The notes under the pieces are model-generated. The model had not been told where the DNA came from. It made no database searches and saw nothing but the letters and a program-made list of their open reading frames with translations. From assembly GCF_035222485.1 (NCBI RefSeq), contig NC_085923.1, positions 1,860,001 through 1,924,000 on the forward strand: 64,000 nucleotides of DNA, given 5' to 3'. Shown in pieces: positions 1 to 13,063 of the stretch. Position numbers and translations under genes: made by a program. Source of the DNA: Podospora pseudoanserina. Lineage: Eukaryota > Ascomycota > Sordariomycetes > Sordariales > Podosporaceae. Positions within the stretch are counted from its first letter, which is position 1, and each line of letters opens with the position of its first letter.

Positions 1-749
1 GGAGCTAAGCTGAGCACGGCCAAGCGGCGATGGTTAGATCTGGCATTAACAGCCCAAGATCTGTCAAGACAGGGGCTTGATCGGACACCAATTTCTTTGT
101 CAGATGCCGCCTCTATTCTCGGCATATAATGTCTTCGATGGGAACAAGGACTCTAACAGTAGCATTCATCTCAAACTTGGCCATATATCGAGACAATGCC
201 CTTTGTGACATGTGAACAACACAGCCCCGGGGCCTCTGCCATCCGATCTCTTCTTTGATTTCCAAGGGAGTATATACGCCGCGCCGCGGCACTCTCTCTG
301 TGACTCGATCCTTACTACACATCACTGGATTGACAGGCATTCTCTCATTCCATCATGTAATCCCCCAATTTCCAATATCTGAGCTCACGTCTTGGCTTCG
401 AAGCCTTACGTACCCTCTTCTTCAAACCCATGCATTAACTTCAAGGTCTTACATGAAGAGCCTGTCATGTCAATGTCAAGCCGAGCACTGCTAACCATTT
501 ACTGACCAAGGTCAGGCATCTTCCAGGAACACCACACCGATATCAAACCGATCACCATCGTCCGTGCCGATACCGAACCCCGAAAGAACTCCTCCGAATA
601 TCTAACCGTGATGTTTGACACGACATACATCCCAGGATGATAAAAAGTTTATATGAATCTCGCTAACACAACAGATCTCTCCCGCCTCCGCGGATCCGCG
701 ATTTTGAGGGAACCCCGTTTTCAGCCTCTTTATCGAGAGGTCGATGCAA
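1..749. other. No gene seen
   Basis: Mixed-composition sequence with only short ORFs lacking codon structure or recognisable domains. Nothing here can be supported as a gene. Confidence 0.5.
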
Positions 750-1050
750 TACTAACATTCAGATCTACCCAACTCAAGGACAACTAACCCATAGGTATCT
801 AACTTACAGAACATCCAGGTAAGTCATCCCCCCCGCGCCTTCAAACCACTAACAAAATAGCAGGAAAAACAAGCAGCAGCATCCTCTTGAGTAGAGCACT
901 TAGTCTTCAGGTAAGTCCCCCCTCCCCCATTTTACTACTAACAAAAATACAGGAAACACCTTCAACCCATCAGGGTTCAAAATGAAAGTTTTTTTCGCTT
1001 TTTTTCTTTCAAAACTATCTGTCCCTCGCTGCCGTGAAATCCAAGAATAA
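750..1050 (+). other. Spliced leader-like region: two candidate short introns and a mini-ORF
   Basis: Two stretches look like introns. Positions 819-863 (45 nt) start GTAAGT, carry CACTAAC and end GCAG. Positions 911-952 (42 nt) start GTAAGT, carry TACTAAC and end ACAG. They flank a 47-nt exon-like piece (864-910). Three further branch-plus-acceptor motifs lie just upstream, ending at about 762, 794 and 809. After the last acceptor, a 22-codon ORF at 982-1050 begins MKVFFAFFLSKLS, which resembles the start of a signal peptide. This could be the 5' part of a plus-strand transcript, a spliced non-coding RNA, or the remains of a gene. No downstream coding exon was found before the convergent reductase gene. 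Confidence 0.45.
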
Positions 1051-1938
1051 TGTTTCTATGTTTGAACCACGTCTCCAAAGTTGTTAAAGCAATAACCTAT
1101 AAAACTACCCGATGATAAACTCTTTCCTCAACAACCTACCTTCCCGATACCCACGATGAGAGTCCAGCAACATCTTTTTTACACGCGGTTTGTATCATCG
1201 TAAGCCAAACCACCTACTGTCCCATGCCAAAAGTCTTCCAGAATGCTGTGCATAATAACTTGGAGTCTGCCAAAAGTACTCGGAACGAGGGTGCCGAAAA
1301 GAAAGAGTCGAAAAAGGGCGTTAAGAACACGTAATACATCCACAATATATACATCTATATTTATATCAACAGACCTCGGAAGTTCGTCGAGAAGGCTCTC
1401 AAGACACCTACCTACCTACCTACCTACCTACCTACCTACCTATCTTGGTCAGAAGCTATCTTTCACAAACCTCCCCAGGGCACCCAGGACCTTGCGATAC
1501 AAGTATCTACCGAGTACTATCTTCAATTCACAATGTAGGCCCCCCGCCCTACAACATACACAAAGCGGAGGGATGTAAAAAGAGAGCTGAAGAGAGATGG
1601 ACTTATTCAGACAAAGACCGCTTGGCAAGATATTTGCGCTTCTAAAAGCCATTGGTTGAGTCAGGTCTGGAAATAATACACTTCACGCAAGAGATGTCGA
1701 GGTATGAGCAAGAGTTATGAAGAGAATCGCGACGACAAGGGCCCTGCAAGTGAAGCTCTTCGTGCACATACAGATGTGATTGCCAACTAGATACCTACAA
1801 TGAACCACTTGTCAAGTCAACACACCCATCACGTAACTTATTTCAGCAAAATAAAATAAAAAAGATTCATTCTTCAACGTCAACATCACCAGCAATACAT
1901 ATATATATATACATAGATATATATATACATGCCTTCCC
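1051..1938. other. Gene-free stretch with microsatellites
   Basis: No gene recognised. It holds the (CCTA)n tract listed separately and an AT dinucleotide-rich stretch at about 1898-1930. It contains the 3' flank of the minus-strand reductase gene. Confidence 0.5.
1407..1443. repeat. (CCTA)n microsatellite, about nine units
   Basis: A perfect tetranucleotide CCTA/TACC array, seen directly. It lies in the 3' flank of the minus-strand reductase gene and has no sign of coding use. Confidence 0.9.
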
Positions 1939-3235
1939 TCACAACCTTGCCTTCCTCCCCTCTCTCACCGCCTGCATACTCCTCAACAAAGCATAAAGCG
2001 TTCCCATCCTTCTCAACTCCACCCCCCTCCGCCTCCCCAACCTGACCGGATTCCCCAATATAACCTCCAGCTCCATCCGCCTCCCCGCCTCCCAGTCAAG
2101 CAACATGCTCGGCTTGCTCCCCACATTCCTCTCCGTGCTCTTCAATATCTTCTCCGGCCCCGCCAGCTCCCCCGGAAACCCCCTCCCAAGTATCTTCGGC
2201 GCCGCGTCCCAAATCTCCTTCATCACCCCGTACAAATGCCGCCTCAGCTCCGGATCCCGCACCATATCCGCGTTCCCCAACCCGCCCGACAAGACAGACG
2301 ACGGGTTGAACGCCGCGTTGATGGTCAGCTTGTGCCAGCGGATGAGTTGCAGGTCGATCTCACTCGACACGGTAATGTCAGGAATCGAGCCAAAAGCAGT
2401 CCAATAGTGGCCCAGCCTGTCGCAGTGATCCAGGCCGACAGAGAGGAGAGTCTCGTTCAAAGAGTCAGAGTCAGAATCCGGGGTTGGGGTCGGGGAAGGG
2501 GGCACCAAAGCCCCCGTTGTGCCGTCTCCCGTTTCGACGCTGTCGCTAGTCGAGTTCGCACTATCAGAATACGGCCCAAGGTGAAGGCGTGTCCAGCGGT
2601 TCTGCCGGATCACCCCAGGGGAGATCTGCTCCGCCGAGATGACAGTCACCCCAGACACAATCGGGTTGGCAGGAAAGCGCAGTCGATACGGCTCCTCCAC
2701 CCCGACCCCGTTTTGGATGAGGACTATACACGACCCCTCCGACACCAATGGGGCAATAAGCGCCGAGTCGTCTGACACATCTGGGAGGGCCTTCGTCGTG
2801 ACGATGATGTAGTCCCACTGCTTCACTGCTCCCTTGGACGCAGCATCCGGTGAAGGGTAAACAGCCGCAGGACGAAAGGTGTAATCCCCAAACGTGTGAG
2901 TCTGGAGCTTGACCCCCGACTCCTCCAAGGCGCGGTAGTTTGAGCGTGCGATAAGAGACACGTGAATATTATGATCAGGCTTTCCCCGCAATCATCAGTA
3001 AACAACACCCCTCTCTCTCATATGAAGACAACCAAAAAAAAAAAAAAACTCACATGATGCAACCTCGAAGCATAAAAACAACCAACTGCACCAGCCCCAA
3101 CAAAAACAACATTCACTGACCTATTCCCAGCACACGGTCAGCTTACCTCCCTCACCTTTCAACCCTGATCTTCCCCCAGGGAACTCACCTATCCGGATCC
3201 TCCCCCGCCTTCGGAGCACGATATAGCCCACTCAT
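1939..3235 (-). CDS. Ketopantoate reductase-like oxidoreductase (ApbA/PanE family), three exons
   Basis: Proposed exons are 3189-3235, 3054-3120 and 1939-2979, joined in phase to give 384 residues. Exon 1 encodes MSGLYRAPKAGEDPD. Exon 2 carries the NAD(P)-binding start VNVVFVGAGAVGCFY (GAGAVG at about residues 24-29). Exon 3 carries the rest. Family enzymes reduce 2-dehydropantoate to pantoate in pantothenate and CoA synthesis, using NADPH. The catalytic region WHKLTINAAFNPSS (Lys about 255, Asn about 259 and 263) and the late helix LLDWEAGRRMELE match the family. A Ser/Pro/Asp-rich insertion of about 35 residues (about 180-215) is unusual. Fungi carry several family members, so the substrate may not be ketopantoate. 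The start in exon 1 is chosen because it alone supplies the dinucleotide-binding motif. Confidence 0.85.
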
Positions 3236-4555
3236 TATCCTCCCTCACTCCAAAAAAAACCAATAACGACCTCGGAAATGCAAAATACTGCCGTGCAACA
3301 ACCCAAAGCCCGCCTTATCTCTCTTCACTCCCGAACAGTATGTATGTAACCCCCTCTCTCCTGACCCTACCTCTTCTTTCCCTGTCTGCTGTATAACCAA
3401 CGGGAATCCCGGCGTATTGCCTTTGGTGTTCCCTTTGCCGTTCAGCCGTGTATACCCTTTCCCGTCTGTCGGTTCTCTTCAGGTCAACAGCCCCTTACTT
3501 CCCTTTCAGCAGAGAAACCCGTAAAAGGAAAAGCTTCCCGAACTGTTGCTGTCGTTGGTTTTTGCCCTACTGTCGAAAACCTGATTTTCCGAACAGGATT
3601 TTGCTGCTGCTGTTGTTGTTGTTGATGATGAGGGTGGTTTATCCCTCACCTCGTAATATGCGCTGCCGTTAGACCCGAAGTGCGTGTTGTACTCAATTCT
3701 CTGTGAGACTAATTCTCTGTGTTTTGTTGCTGACACCGTCCTTCTTGTCCTTACTGCTGACTGGCCTTGGTGTTGTTTTTACCAACCCAAGCTGTGTCAA
3801 GTAAGTGTAGTCAACCGGGAACACTTGCCGGGATAGCCCGCCTCGTTCTGCAGTATGATGGTCCCGTTTGTAGAAACCCTTTGCCTCAAAGAAGCCGGCC
3901 CATGTATCTCTCGCCCGTCCGCAAACCAAAAACTCTCCCAACCCCGGCTCTCTTAATCCCCCAAACTTTCTTGACCGGGACTCCCTCAATGATTTCCTCT
4001 CCGTAATCTGATTTCTGACAACCTCACACCTCTCGCTCGCTCGCGGAATTAAAACCCTTGCTCCTTCGTAAACCGACGTCTTTCAAACCCTCGGTGGTTT
4101 GTGGCTACCCTTAGCCTTGTATAAGCGTCCCAATCCAATCCAATCCCCCACGTCTCTCCCACAAGTCTCGGTGTAGTAGTTGATCGGTCGCCGATTGGAG
4201 TTTAGACCCGCTTCCCTCTCTTCGGAAATTTAGTGGTCAGAAGCAAAACAGGAGGAAGAAAAAAAGCAATGAGCATCAATCAACCCTTGACCACCAGCGG
4301 CGAAAACAAAACAGATGCTGATTGATCACGTCACGCAAAACTCCGCATACAAGATGGGATGGAGGGCAGCAGTCAGTCGGTCGTTGGGAAAGGAGAGAGA
4401 AAGGTGTGGTGTGGTTGGCGTGAATGGCGTCACTAAAGTGGTGGTGTGGAGAAACCGCGGTTCGGTTCATCGCCAAGAAAACTGCTTTCCCTCCGAGGGA
4501 GAACTGCGGGGAAGTTTGAAGGGAAAAAGTGGGGGGGGAGAGGAGGGAGGTCAGC

Positions 4556-4587
4556 AACACACACACACGCACACACACACACACACG
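4556..4587. repeat. (CA)n microsatellite
   Basis: An AC dinucleotide array with one interrupting G. A second tract of the same kind lies at about 5572-5594. Confidence 0.85.
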
Positions 4588-7500
4588 AACAAACAATGGA
4601 TAGGATGGGATGGATGATGCGAACCAACCCAACGGAACCGGTGCCGAACGCGGCCAGCATCGTGGAGAAAGAACCGGTCCGTAAAAAAAGTTTCCATTCT
4701 TTTTTCCTCAACTGTGCGAGCGGCAGTCCCCTTAGATGCCCGGCTTGGCGATGTCTGGGCAGGGCGAGGACGACCTCTACTTATACAATCATATATATAT
4801 ATATCTGTGTATCATCTATAACATCGGCAAAAACAACATCAGAAACAACAAACAACAACAACAACAACAACCACCCAAACATTGTCTTCTCACCCACCAG
4901 GTCAACCTCCCTCCCATGCAAACAAAAAGTTATATCCCCCCGCCCATCATCACCGGAAATAACACCTTCATCACCATCCCATATAGTAAAACAACGTGTA
5001 CTCCCCATCCTCGCCGCCTCGGCCTGAAGGACCCCGAATTTCTTTCCAACCCATAAGCCAGTCAACCCTCTCCATAAGAAAAAGCAAAAAGTAGCATGCC
5101 CACACACATACACACATAGAGGCACACACGCATAATGGCCCAAAACGAAAAAAAAAAAGGGTACTCATTGTAAGGTACTGGGTACTTGTCTGGAGCAAAC
5201 TCAAGCCATCATCCACTTGGTACCAAGCTCCAAGTCAAAAAGACATACAAAACCAAAAGAGAACGAACCACCAACAGCTGTTGTCCAACACAGCAACGCA
5301 ACCCTCAAAAGCTTCCCCCCTCCCCACCCCTCCTCCCCCCCACCACCCTCTCTGTCTCTCCCACTGCATCGGGTCCAGTCCACAGACACAGAGGTCATCA
5401 GTTCCTCTTGGATTATTACCTACCAGCTTTTTCTCTTGCTAGCAAATCGAACGTCGGACTTGAACCATGTGCATCGCCCTCGCACACATGACGCCAGCTC
5501 CCCTCCGTCAGCTTGCCCCTCGAACGACGTTGTTCATGTATACACAAGCTTCGCATCCAACACAACCGCACTTCACACACACACACACACACACATGCAG
5601 CTGTGCGACGTCAACAAGCGTCGCGTATCTGTCCCAGATGGCTGTCACAACTGCGCGGGGTATCCATCCTGTGCAACATATACAAAACCGACAGGATTGT
5701 CTTGCTGCTTATCTTGCGATTGTGATGTGTGCTACATATGGCCTACCGCTACTGCTACCCAACCTACCTGAACGTTACGAATTCCGCCTTCGCATATCCC
5801 CAAGCATAAGGGGGTTAAACAACAAGCTCTACCATCCCAACCTGCCAACCAGAAACCGTTGCGTTTCCGATCGTTGACGTCGGCCGTCTGCAGAGTGATA
5901 CATGCGTGCCGGTTCCGCCTGCTTTTTGGTTAAGCTTTCTGTGATAGCAACGACTTTCCCCTTTTGTTCAAGTTTCCCCGTCTGCCACAACATCGCTGAC
6001 GGTCATATCCGACATCCAGAGCCCTTCCTCGACGAGTAGCTATCACAGCCGCTCCTCTCCGATGGGGTCAGAGCTTCAACAGCGTCGCAGGAGTCTTCCG
6101 TGACACCCCTGTCGCAAAGGCACTCGGAAAACTATCCCACACTGGATCGGCCGAGGGTGTGGGACAGCTCCCAGGGCAACTGGATAACCTCCTCGTCATA
6201 CCCTGCAGCCTCCTGCAGACAAAACTAACGAAGTGTGGGGGATGCAAACGCTCTCCAACTTCCTTTCTCGTACCCATCCTCTTCCATGCCCGGTGATGCA
6301 CACAATGCCATGAAAAAGAAAGCAAAATAAAATGTAACCTCTACTGATTCCCGAATATCCTTAAAGAGCAAAACGTCTTCTCAACGCGGGCGCCCAGCAA
6401 TGGGTCAAAATGTTTCATCTATGCCCTGTGGCATCCAGCCGAGTCAATGGGGTAGTGACTGCGGTGTAGGAAAACGCAAAAAAGCGAGATCCTGCCAGGG
6501 CAAAAGTGTACGAAGGCGAGAACATTGAGAGCAGAAGCTACTTGGACAAAACAGATAGACTTCCACTTACGTCTTGACCTGCATCTTGCATGCACACAAG
6601 TCGACGCCATCATGAAACATGGGTAATCTTCAAAGGCTCAGCGGCCAAGTACCTCCATGTACACACGACAAGAGGCTGCTTCCCCATGTCACCAGGGTTC
6701 TAGCCAAGTCGGCATCTTGCAGCATCTCCTGAACTCAGCTCCTGCCGATGTAGGACACATGCTTGAAGGAGCTGGCTGACCTCGACCGCACCACGGAAGC
6801 CAGTCCATCACCGACCGCCAAACGACGCTGCCCCTATCATCTTCTCACACAGCAGACGGCGAGGCCGGGCCTCACATGTGACCCCCATTGCGACATGCGA
6901 CCAGCCCAAGCCAAGCATACCCATCTAATACCGAGAAAGAGCCATCGAGGCTCGTCCATGACATGGCGGTGCTGCCTATGGAGGTCTGCCCACATTCAAA
7001 ACGAACGTGGGAGGCTCGGGGCGTGGGGGTGATAAAGAAAGAATGAAAGCGTGTGTAAAATCAGGATGAGGGGTCATTGATAGAAGTTCAGCGCCCGATA
7101 CTCGCTTGAGCTGCAGGGCTGTCGACCAATAATCTTTCTCTCACCGACATACCTACCAATCACCAACACTGGCAATCGGCTTAGTCCGACCGTCTCCCAC
7201 CACCAGGCAAGCTCGGAGAGCTCCATGCTCTAATGCCTGGCACCAACACCACCTGCAGGGCAACACTCGACGAGTGACGCTGGCCATGTTCAGAAGCCAT
7301 CACCACTGGGGAAAGGCAAACCCCGCGCACCAAGAACGCGCCCAGGCGTTGCGATAGCCGAGAACCGGGCAGCCGTGATCGTCCAAACAAGACTAATCAA
7401 GCGCAGCATGAAGTGGTTCGATGGTTTCCACTACCGCAAAATCCCCCGAGTCGTAAACGTGCAAGGGTCCTTTGGAGGGTTGGGGTGCTGGTAATCCCTC

Positions 7501-8431
7501 GGCGGAGATGCATCTTCGTGATGAACTTGTCGCGAGGGTCGCGAGTGAAATTGGTCAGAGGACTTGGCCGCGCAAGAATTGCTCTTGGGCAAGGTGTGAG
7601 GTCCGATAAATTCCCGGAAACTCGCAACCCCAATGGAAGCTGCGGGGATATGCTTCTAGAACGTTGACCGAAGCCGGCTGTTTGGTTGCACAAACAGATC
7701 GACTCTGAGCTCTTCAGCAAGGGCCGAATGAGACATGCTGGGGGGAAGGGGAGTATCAGCCCACCCCAGCTCGTCGTCGTCGAGAACCTCGAACTGAGCG
7801 CCACCACCTGCGAAGGTGTTCGTGAGGGTGGTTGCAGCGCAGGCGTTCCGCCTGTCCGATAGGAATACCGCATGGAGAGAGAGAACACCCGAGGGCAACA
7901 GTAGTCAAGTCTCGGCGGTGCACACGATCGATATCGATCAGATGTCGTTGGTTTGAAGAGTGTTGCCGAATGCCAGAAGTGACATATCAGGAACTCGAGG
8001 GGCAATACGTCCTCGTGATTTTAACCGTGCGGCCGGGCGATGTACCGCGAGTGACTGACGAACCCGGCAAATGAGGGCAGCCAGATGGCGGCGCTGAGTG
8101 ATGGATGGTAGGACAAAGTCAAAACTACCTGCCGGGTCTTGGGCCCGTGGCGTTGGGTCGCAAAGGAAACCGAATATTTCCGCTGCCCGGATCTTGATAT
8201 GGCCGCCATTTTGCTGCCGGGCCTTGTTGAGAAAAGAGAGCGCTGACAGTACGCCACAGTCGGGGTCAGGTGCAGCAGCCGAAAGCCATATTGGCTCCTA
8301 TTTCGGCTGCTTAAAGCTGGCGGTCTGACACCGCAACTCCCGCCGAAGCCGTTGGTTGGAGGAAAGGTGAAGACAGAGAACAGGAACAGGACCTGAAGGC
8401 TTCTGTTGTCTCGCAGCCATTCATCATCCAT

Positions 8432-8460
8432 GCCATGCCCTGCCCTGCCCTGCCCTGCCG
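8432..8460. repeat. (CCCTG)n short tandem array
   Basis: Five to six consecutive CCTGC-type pentamers seen directly in non-coding sequence. Confidence 0.8.
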
Positions 8461-11400
8461 GTGTCTCTGAAGAGAAACGTGGGGGTGTCTGTGTAGAGAC
8501 AGAAGAGGGGGGAGGGATGGATGAAAAGACTTGGTTGCCGATCTTGGGGCCGTTTATCCTTTCCACGGACAGTAAATAGAGGCCGTCATGATATGTCTGT
8601 AGTGTATATGTCGAGTGCGTGATGACTGGCTGCAGAAGGCCATCTTTGGATGGGCTAATGAAGCAAGGCAGTGAGTCGCCAGCAGATGGCTAAGCCGGTT
8701 GGGGCAAAGAGAGAGAAGTGAGTGGTCGAGGTGGTGGTAATGATGGATGGCTGTGACTGCAAATGCAATAGGATGCAATAGGATGGATGGATGTGATGGC
8801 ATCAAATTTGAGAAGTGTTTTCTGCGGAGGAATGAATGGATGCTTGGGACTGTGTGAATTGGCAGTAATTGGTGTGGGTGGCCTAAAAAAAATTTCTGCT
8901 GCAGCTGCCCTGTGCGCTACTGGACGTCAACGACCGCTAGGGCCGATTTGAGGACCGGGGGTTTTTCCAGCAGTGGGGTCTCCACTCTCTTCAACAGTGG
9001 GCCGCATGCCCTGGCCCGCATCGCCGACCAAAACAACCTGGCAGCAGAAGAGGTTCACACTTGCTGGTTAGTAGGTGGTTAGGTAACGACACCACAAGAA
9101 GCCACTTTTGTGCTCTCTCCTGTCCGAAGTCCCATGCACTTGGCGGTCTCATATTCCAGCGACGATCCCGATAGCCGTGGGCTATTGCGGCCGAGAGCTG
9201 GCGGACAACATTCAAATCGTCATGACACGTTGTATGTGGTCAGAGACTCGTTTCTTACCTGCCTCTGAGACAAGGGCGATCATCGCGGCTCGGCGGATAG
9301 AGGCTGGCAATTACCTATGGATATCAAGTCTGCATTCTGCCTCTAATATTCCGTAATCGTCCATCATTCAGCGTGCCGGCGGAAACGGAGAGCTCAAGCG
9401 CCCTCGCTAGCCGGGTCTGCTGCTTGCCAAGATGGTCTGAGGAGGCTCGCCAGGGCAGACGTTCCGCGGGGCATCATCTCGCACGAATGGTGCCCCCCCG
9501 GCTCTCGTGAGGCTGTACGCACCGCAGACTGGAAGAATAGGCTTATGTCGGCTGGCTGGCGCGGGATGTCGAAGGCCCAAATTGGGTGCGGCTGTGGGAC
9601 AGCGAACATCGCAGCAGACATGGCCCAACACAAGCGATTTCGGTAGTCTCAGCAGCTTTCTCGAGCCATACACTCTCTCAGAGCATGGCAGAAGAGAAAT
9701 GTCCGTAAAGCGGCCGGCCGGCCTGTCGTGGCCTCTTGCGCATTCGCCGTACAGATATTGCAGATTATCTGCGGTTGTTGATTTTCGGCTGTTGGCGGTG
9801 TAAGTGGAAGCACCGGCTATGCCATGTATAAGTAAAGCAGCACGTGTATGTCGTCCCCAACAAGAAGCTGCCTAGAAACTGCATGCAGAGGGCATGGACG
9901 ATATGGAAGTGACAGCTCAGAGAGCGTCTTCTAGGTAGTAAGCCACAGAGTCTTTGTCATTTGAAGTCAAGTGAAGTGAGATGAGGTGTGAGTGGATGCC
10001 CGTTTCTTGCTCGGTCTGGTGGAGTGTGTACTGCGGTAGTCTGGTTGTTGCTGTGCTAGCCCTGCAACATTGGTCGAACCCTCGCAAGGGTTTTCGGAGA
10101 GAAGCGCGTCATGGTCAACGCCGCATCGGACGCTAGTGATGGAAGAAGCGAACCCCTCCACGGCCGTCCTGGGGGGGGGGCTCGGGTGGGAACAGGGCAG
10201 TGGTTGGGGATAGAGATATCAGCGAGGAGGGATGGAGAGTGTGAGTGAGAGCAAGAGACCGAGCGTGTAGCAGCCGAAAGGAGTTCAGTTGGTTTCTCAT
10301 AAGGTAGAAAGTAATTACATATTCCATTTTTCTGCGGCAGGCTAGGTCGAAATTGACCGGGGCCTGCCTTTTTTGTTTTCCCTTTGATTGGGGCTTTTAC
10401 CCATATCCTCGAGAAGCGCCGGCGTGGGGAATGCGACACCCCACTCTGCTGCTGGAGCTGACGTCGCAGAGCTTCCCGTGGATGCCACTGCGATGCCACT
10501 TGCGCCCGTGAGCCCGTCCAAAGATGCGCGCCGAGCTTTTTATGTTGGAGGGCTTTGGAGAGAAGAAGCCGTGATCGCGGGAGAAACTCGGTCGTTCACA
10601 GCCGATCCGCCCCCCAGGCCGCGGATCTAACAGCCAAATGGAGATGAAAATACTCACCCCTTGTTGTCGCAGAAGTAGGCAGAGACGGCAGTCTGGCCGT
10701 GAACCCTCCGGCAACTGCACCTTCGGGCGCTGCTCGGCGCAAAAGAGGTCGTGTGCAATTCCCAGAAAATCAGAGTACCGCCGGGGGAGGCCGATGGGGC
10801 CGATGTCAAGAACTTGCAGACTCTCTCCATGACTCTGCGAGAATCGAAGAGGGAGGTCACTGGGGTCTGTACATACATACCGGTGGTGGATGGGCAAAGG
10901 AAAAGAGGCTGGGGGACTCTCCTTGGGGTCCAACCAACCAAGACCCCAAGACTCTTGTGCTCTGCTCCGACCTGTGACGTGCGATGGAGGATGAACCGTG
11001 GAGTGGATGCAAAGTACCTGATCGAGAAATCGAGTACGGCCCCTCTCCAGGCTGAACGAGCTTCCCAGAGTAGAACAGCGCCAAACCAGGGCACCTCAGA
11101 CACATCAAGGTGGAAGGTTACAAGAACTTCCCTACTTGATGAATAACACTTCTCGCTGGCCCAGTGAGGAAGGTCGTCTCGTCTGAGAATAGATCAGATC
11201 GAGGGCAAGGAAGAAGGAAATTCGAGGATCAAGTCGACTAACGTAACTGATAGACTGAGGTCAGCATAACCGGGCAAGCTGCTGGCCAGTGGAATCAACG
11301 ACGATTACCTGATGCTAAATTCCATTATTGACTAGGGCACCCAGAGGACAATCCTATCACGCCGCCCACGCCCACGCCCCCAGGCTCTGACCCCCCTCTC

Positions 11401-12424
11401 CGCAACCACCCGCACCTTGCAACCCTCATGTTGCTGGGGCCCCTGCTCCCCAACTTTGCTGATGCTTTTTCAACAGGCATGTGCAGCAGACCCAGCTAAT
11501 TCCCATTCAGGCCATCCCGCGACCCGTCTTTCGCCTACCAAGAGACGCATATGAGACTTTGCACTTGTCCCTCCAAGTACCTCTCTGCATGTACGAAAAA
11601 GTACTTTGTAGCAGCCACTGCGGCCTGTCAATCGTCACCTCTGGGCACGCTGGGTTCAGGGCAGGAAACAAGTCTGGCGTTCATCCCCCCTCCATCCATC
11701 CACACATCCGGCGAGGGGGGAAAATGGAATGGTGAGTCCCACATGGGCCATGGGAAGTGTGGACTGTGTGTACTAGTTGACGGGCTTTGCCTTGGGCCTT
11801 GGTATTCCAACAACCCACGCCAGCCGCGGCCGACAACCAAAGCACATTAAAGGAGCCCACCCCCTTCGAGGTGCTGCTCCGGATCTTGCTCTCAGACGGC
11901 TTTGGTTTTGTATTGCCTCTGCACCGCTTCACAAGCTGTCCAGTCCGACTTCCTGTTTCTGCCCTCGGTAGACAAGAGACCTGTTCATCGTCCATTGTTG
12001 CGCCCCGTCAGCCGCCGACGCCCGCTGCGTTTCCATCCATCACCTTACTCAGACCGCCGGCATTACGTTTGCCCTGGACCTTGGGACCTGGATATACCGG
12101 ATACCGAGCTGTTTTTTTTTTTCTTCTCTGTGCTGCTGTTGCTGCACGTCATGCTGGAGCCCGCAGCTAGCCAGCCCATAGCAAAGCTAAGCTAGCTGAG
12201 ACCCGTCACTTTACCTCACCTTGGGACGCCCTGACGCCGACCGTGTCCGAAGCTGAAGCTGTCAGGAAAAAAAGAATTTGTTGGATTCGCAGATTCGGTT
12301 GTTGGATTCTGGGTTACCGTTACGGAGTGAGGTTCCAAGTCCAAAAGGTACCCAACCTTGTCCTGTCTCGTTCCGACAAAGTCATCCCGTCCCGGTCTCT
12401 GCCCTGAAAGGAACCCCACCCCTT

Positions 12425-12476
12425 GCCCTCTGCCCTCTGCCCTCTGCCCTCTACCCTGTGCCCTCTGCCCTCTGCT
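12425..12476. repeat. (CCCTCTG)n heptamer array in the leader of the copper-fist gene
   Basis: About seven copies of a CCCTCTG heptamer with small variants, some 590 bp upstream of the start codon at 13064. It is pyrimidine-rich on the plus strand and may lie in the promoter or 5' UTR. Confidence 0.85.
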
Positions 12477-13063
12477 CTGCAGCCCAATTTTGAGCCACCA
12501 CCGAGGCTTTGCAAGCTAGGTACACCTGGATATTCACACACACTTACACGGCCTCAGCTTCCAGTGGCGCCTCCAGCTGTTCTCTCAACGAACCGGCTCC
12601 ACCCAGCCCACATAAATTTATTTCATTCCCTGGTCTCTGGGATCCTCTCAACCCTCCCTCGACCCCCCGACCGAGTCGCCTTGCCCAAAATCGACTCGGA
12701 GTCTTCGGCATCTTCCTCAGATGTTTACATATGAACCCAGCATGCCCCGAGCGATGAGTCTCTAACTCGAGTACACAGCAACAACCACCATCCACCAACC
12801 ACCAACCACCAACCACCAACAGTCGACCTCGCTACTCGCTTGCTCCAGCCCGCCTTCCCAAGCGCACCGCAGCAACAGCTTCCGTGCAGCTCCCGGATTG
12901 GCCATATCGCTCCGGATCACGGACCGTCAGCTCCTCCTCCCCCAACTGACCTGCTTCATACCTGTCTCCTAGTACAGCACCGAACTTCCGGCTGCACCTG
13001 GACTGGACTGGACTTCGAACTCCCAAGGATCACATCAGACATCAGATAGATCAGATCACCACC

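Larger units (their letters stand above)
3236..13063. other. 9.8-kb region with no supported gene
   Basis: Very long for a fungal intergenic region. The ORFs inside it (for example at 7397-8005, 10056-10499 and 5467-5877) look like chance reading frames: no domain and no splice-linked continuation. It contains CA tracts at about 4556-4587 and 5572-5594, a CCCTG array at about 8432-8460, a CCCTCTG array and an ACCA-rich tract at about 12783-12821. The right part is probably promoter and long leader of the copper-fist gene. No transposon coding sequence or terminal repeats were noticed. Confidence 0.5.

Noticed and set aside
7397-8005. 202-residue minus-strand ORF in the long gene-free region
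   Set aside because: Composition is that of random translation and no motif is visible.
3236-13063. Possible decayed transposon filling the long spacer
   Set aside because: No terminal repeats, no transposase or polymerase motifs and no AT-rich RIP signature were seen by eye.
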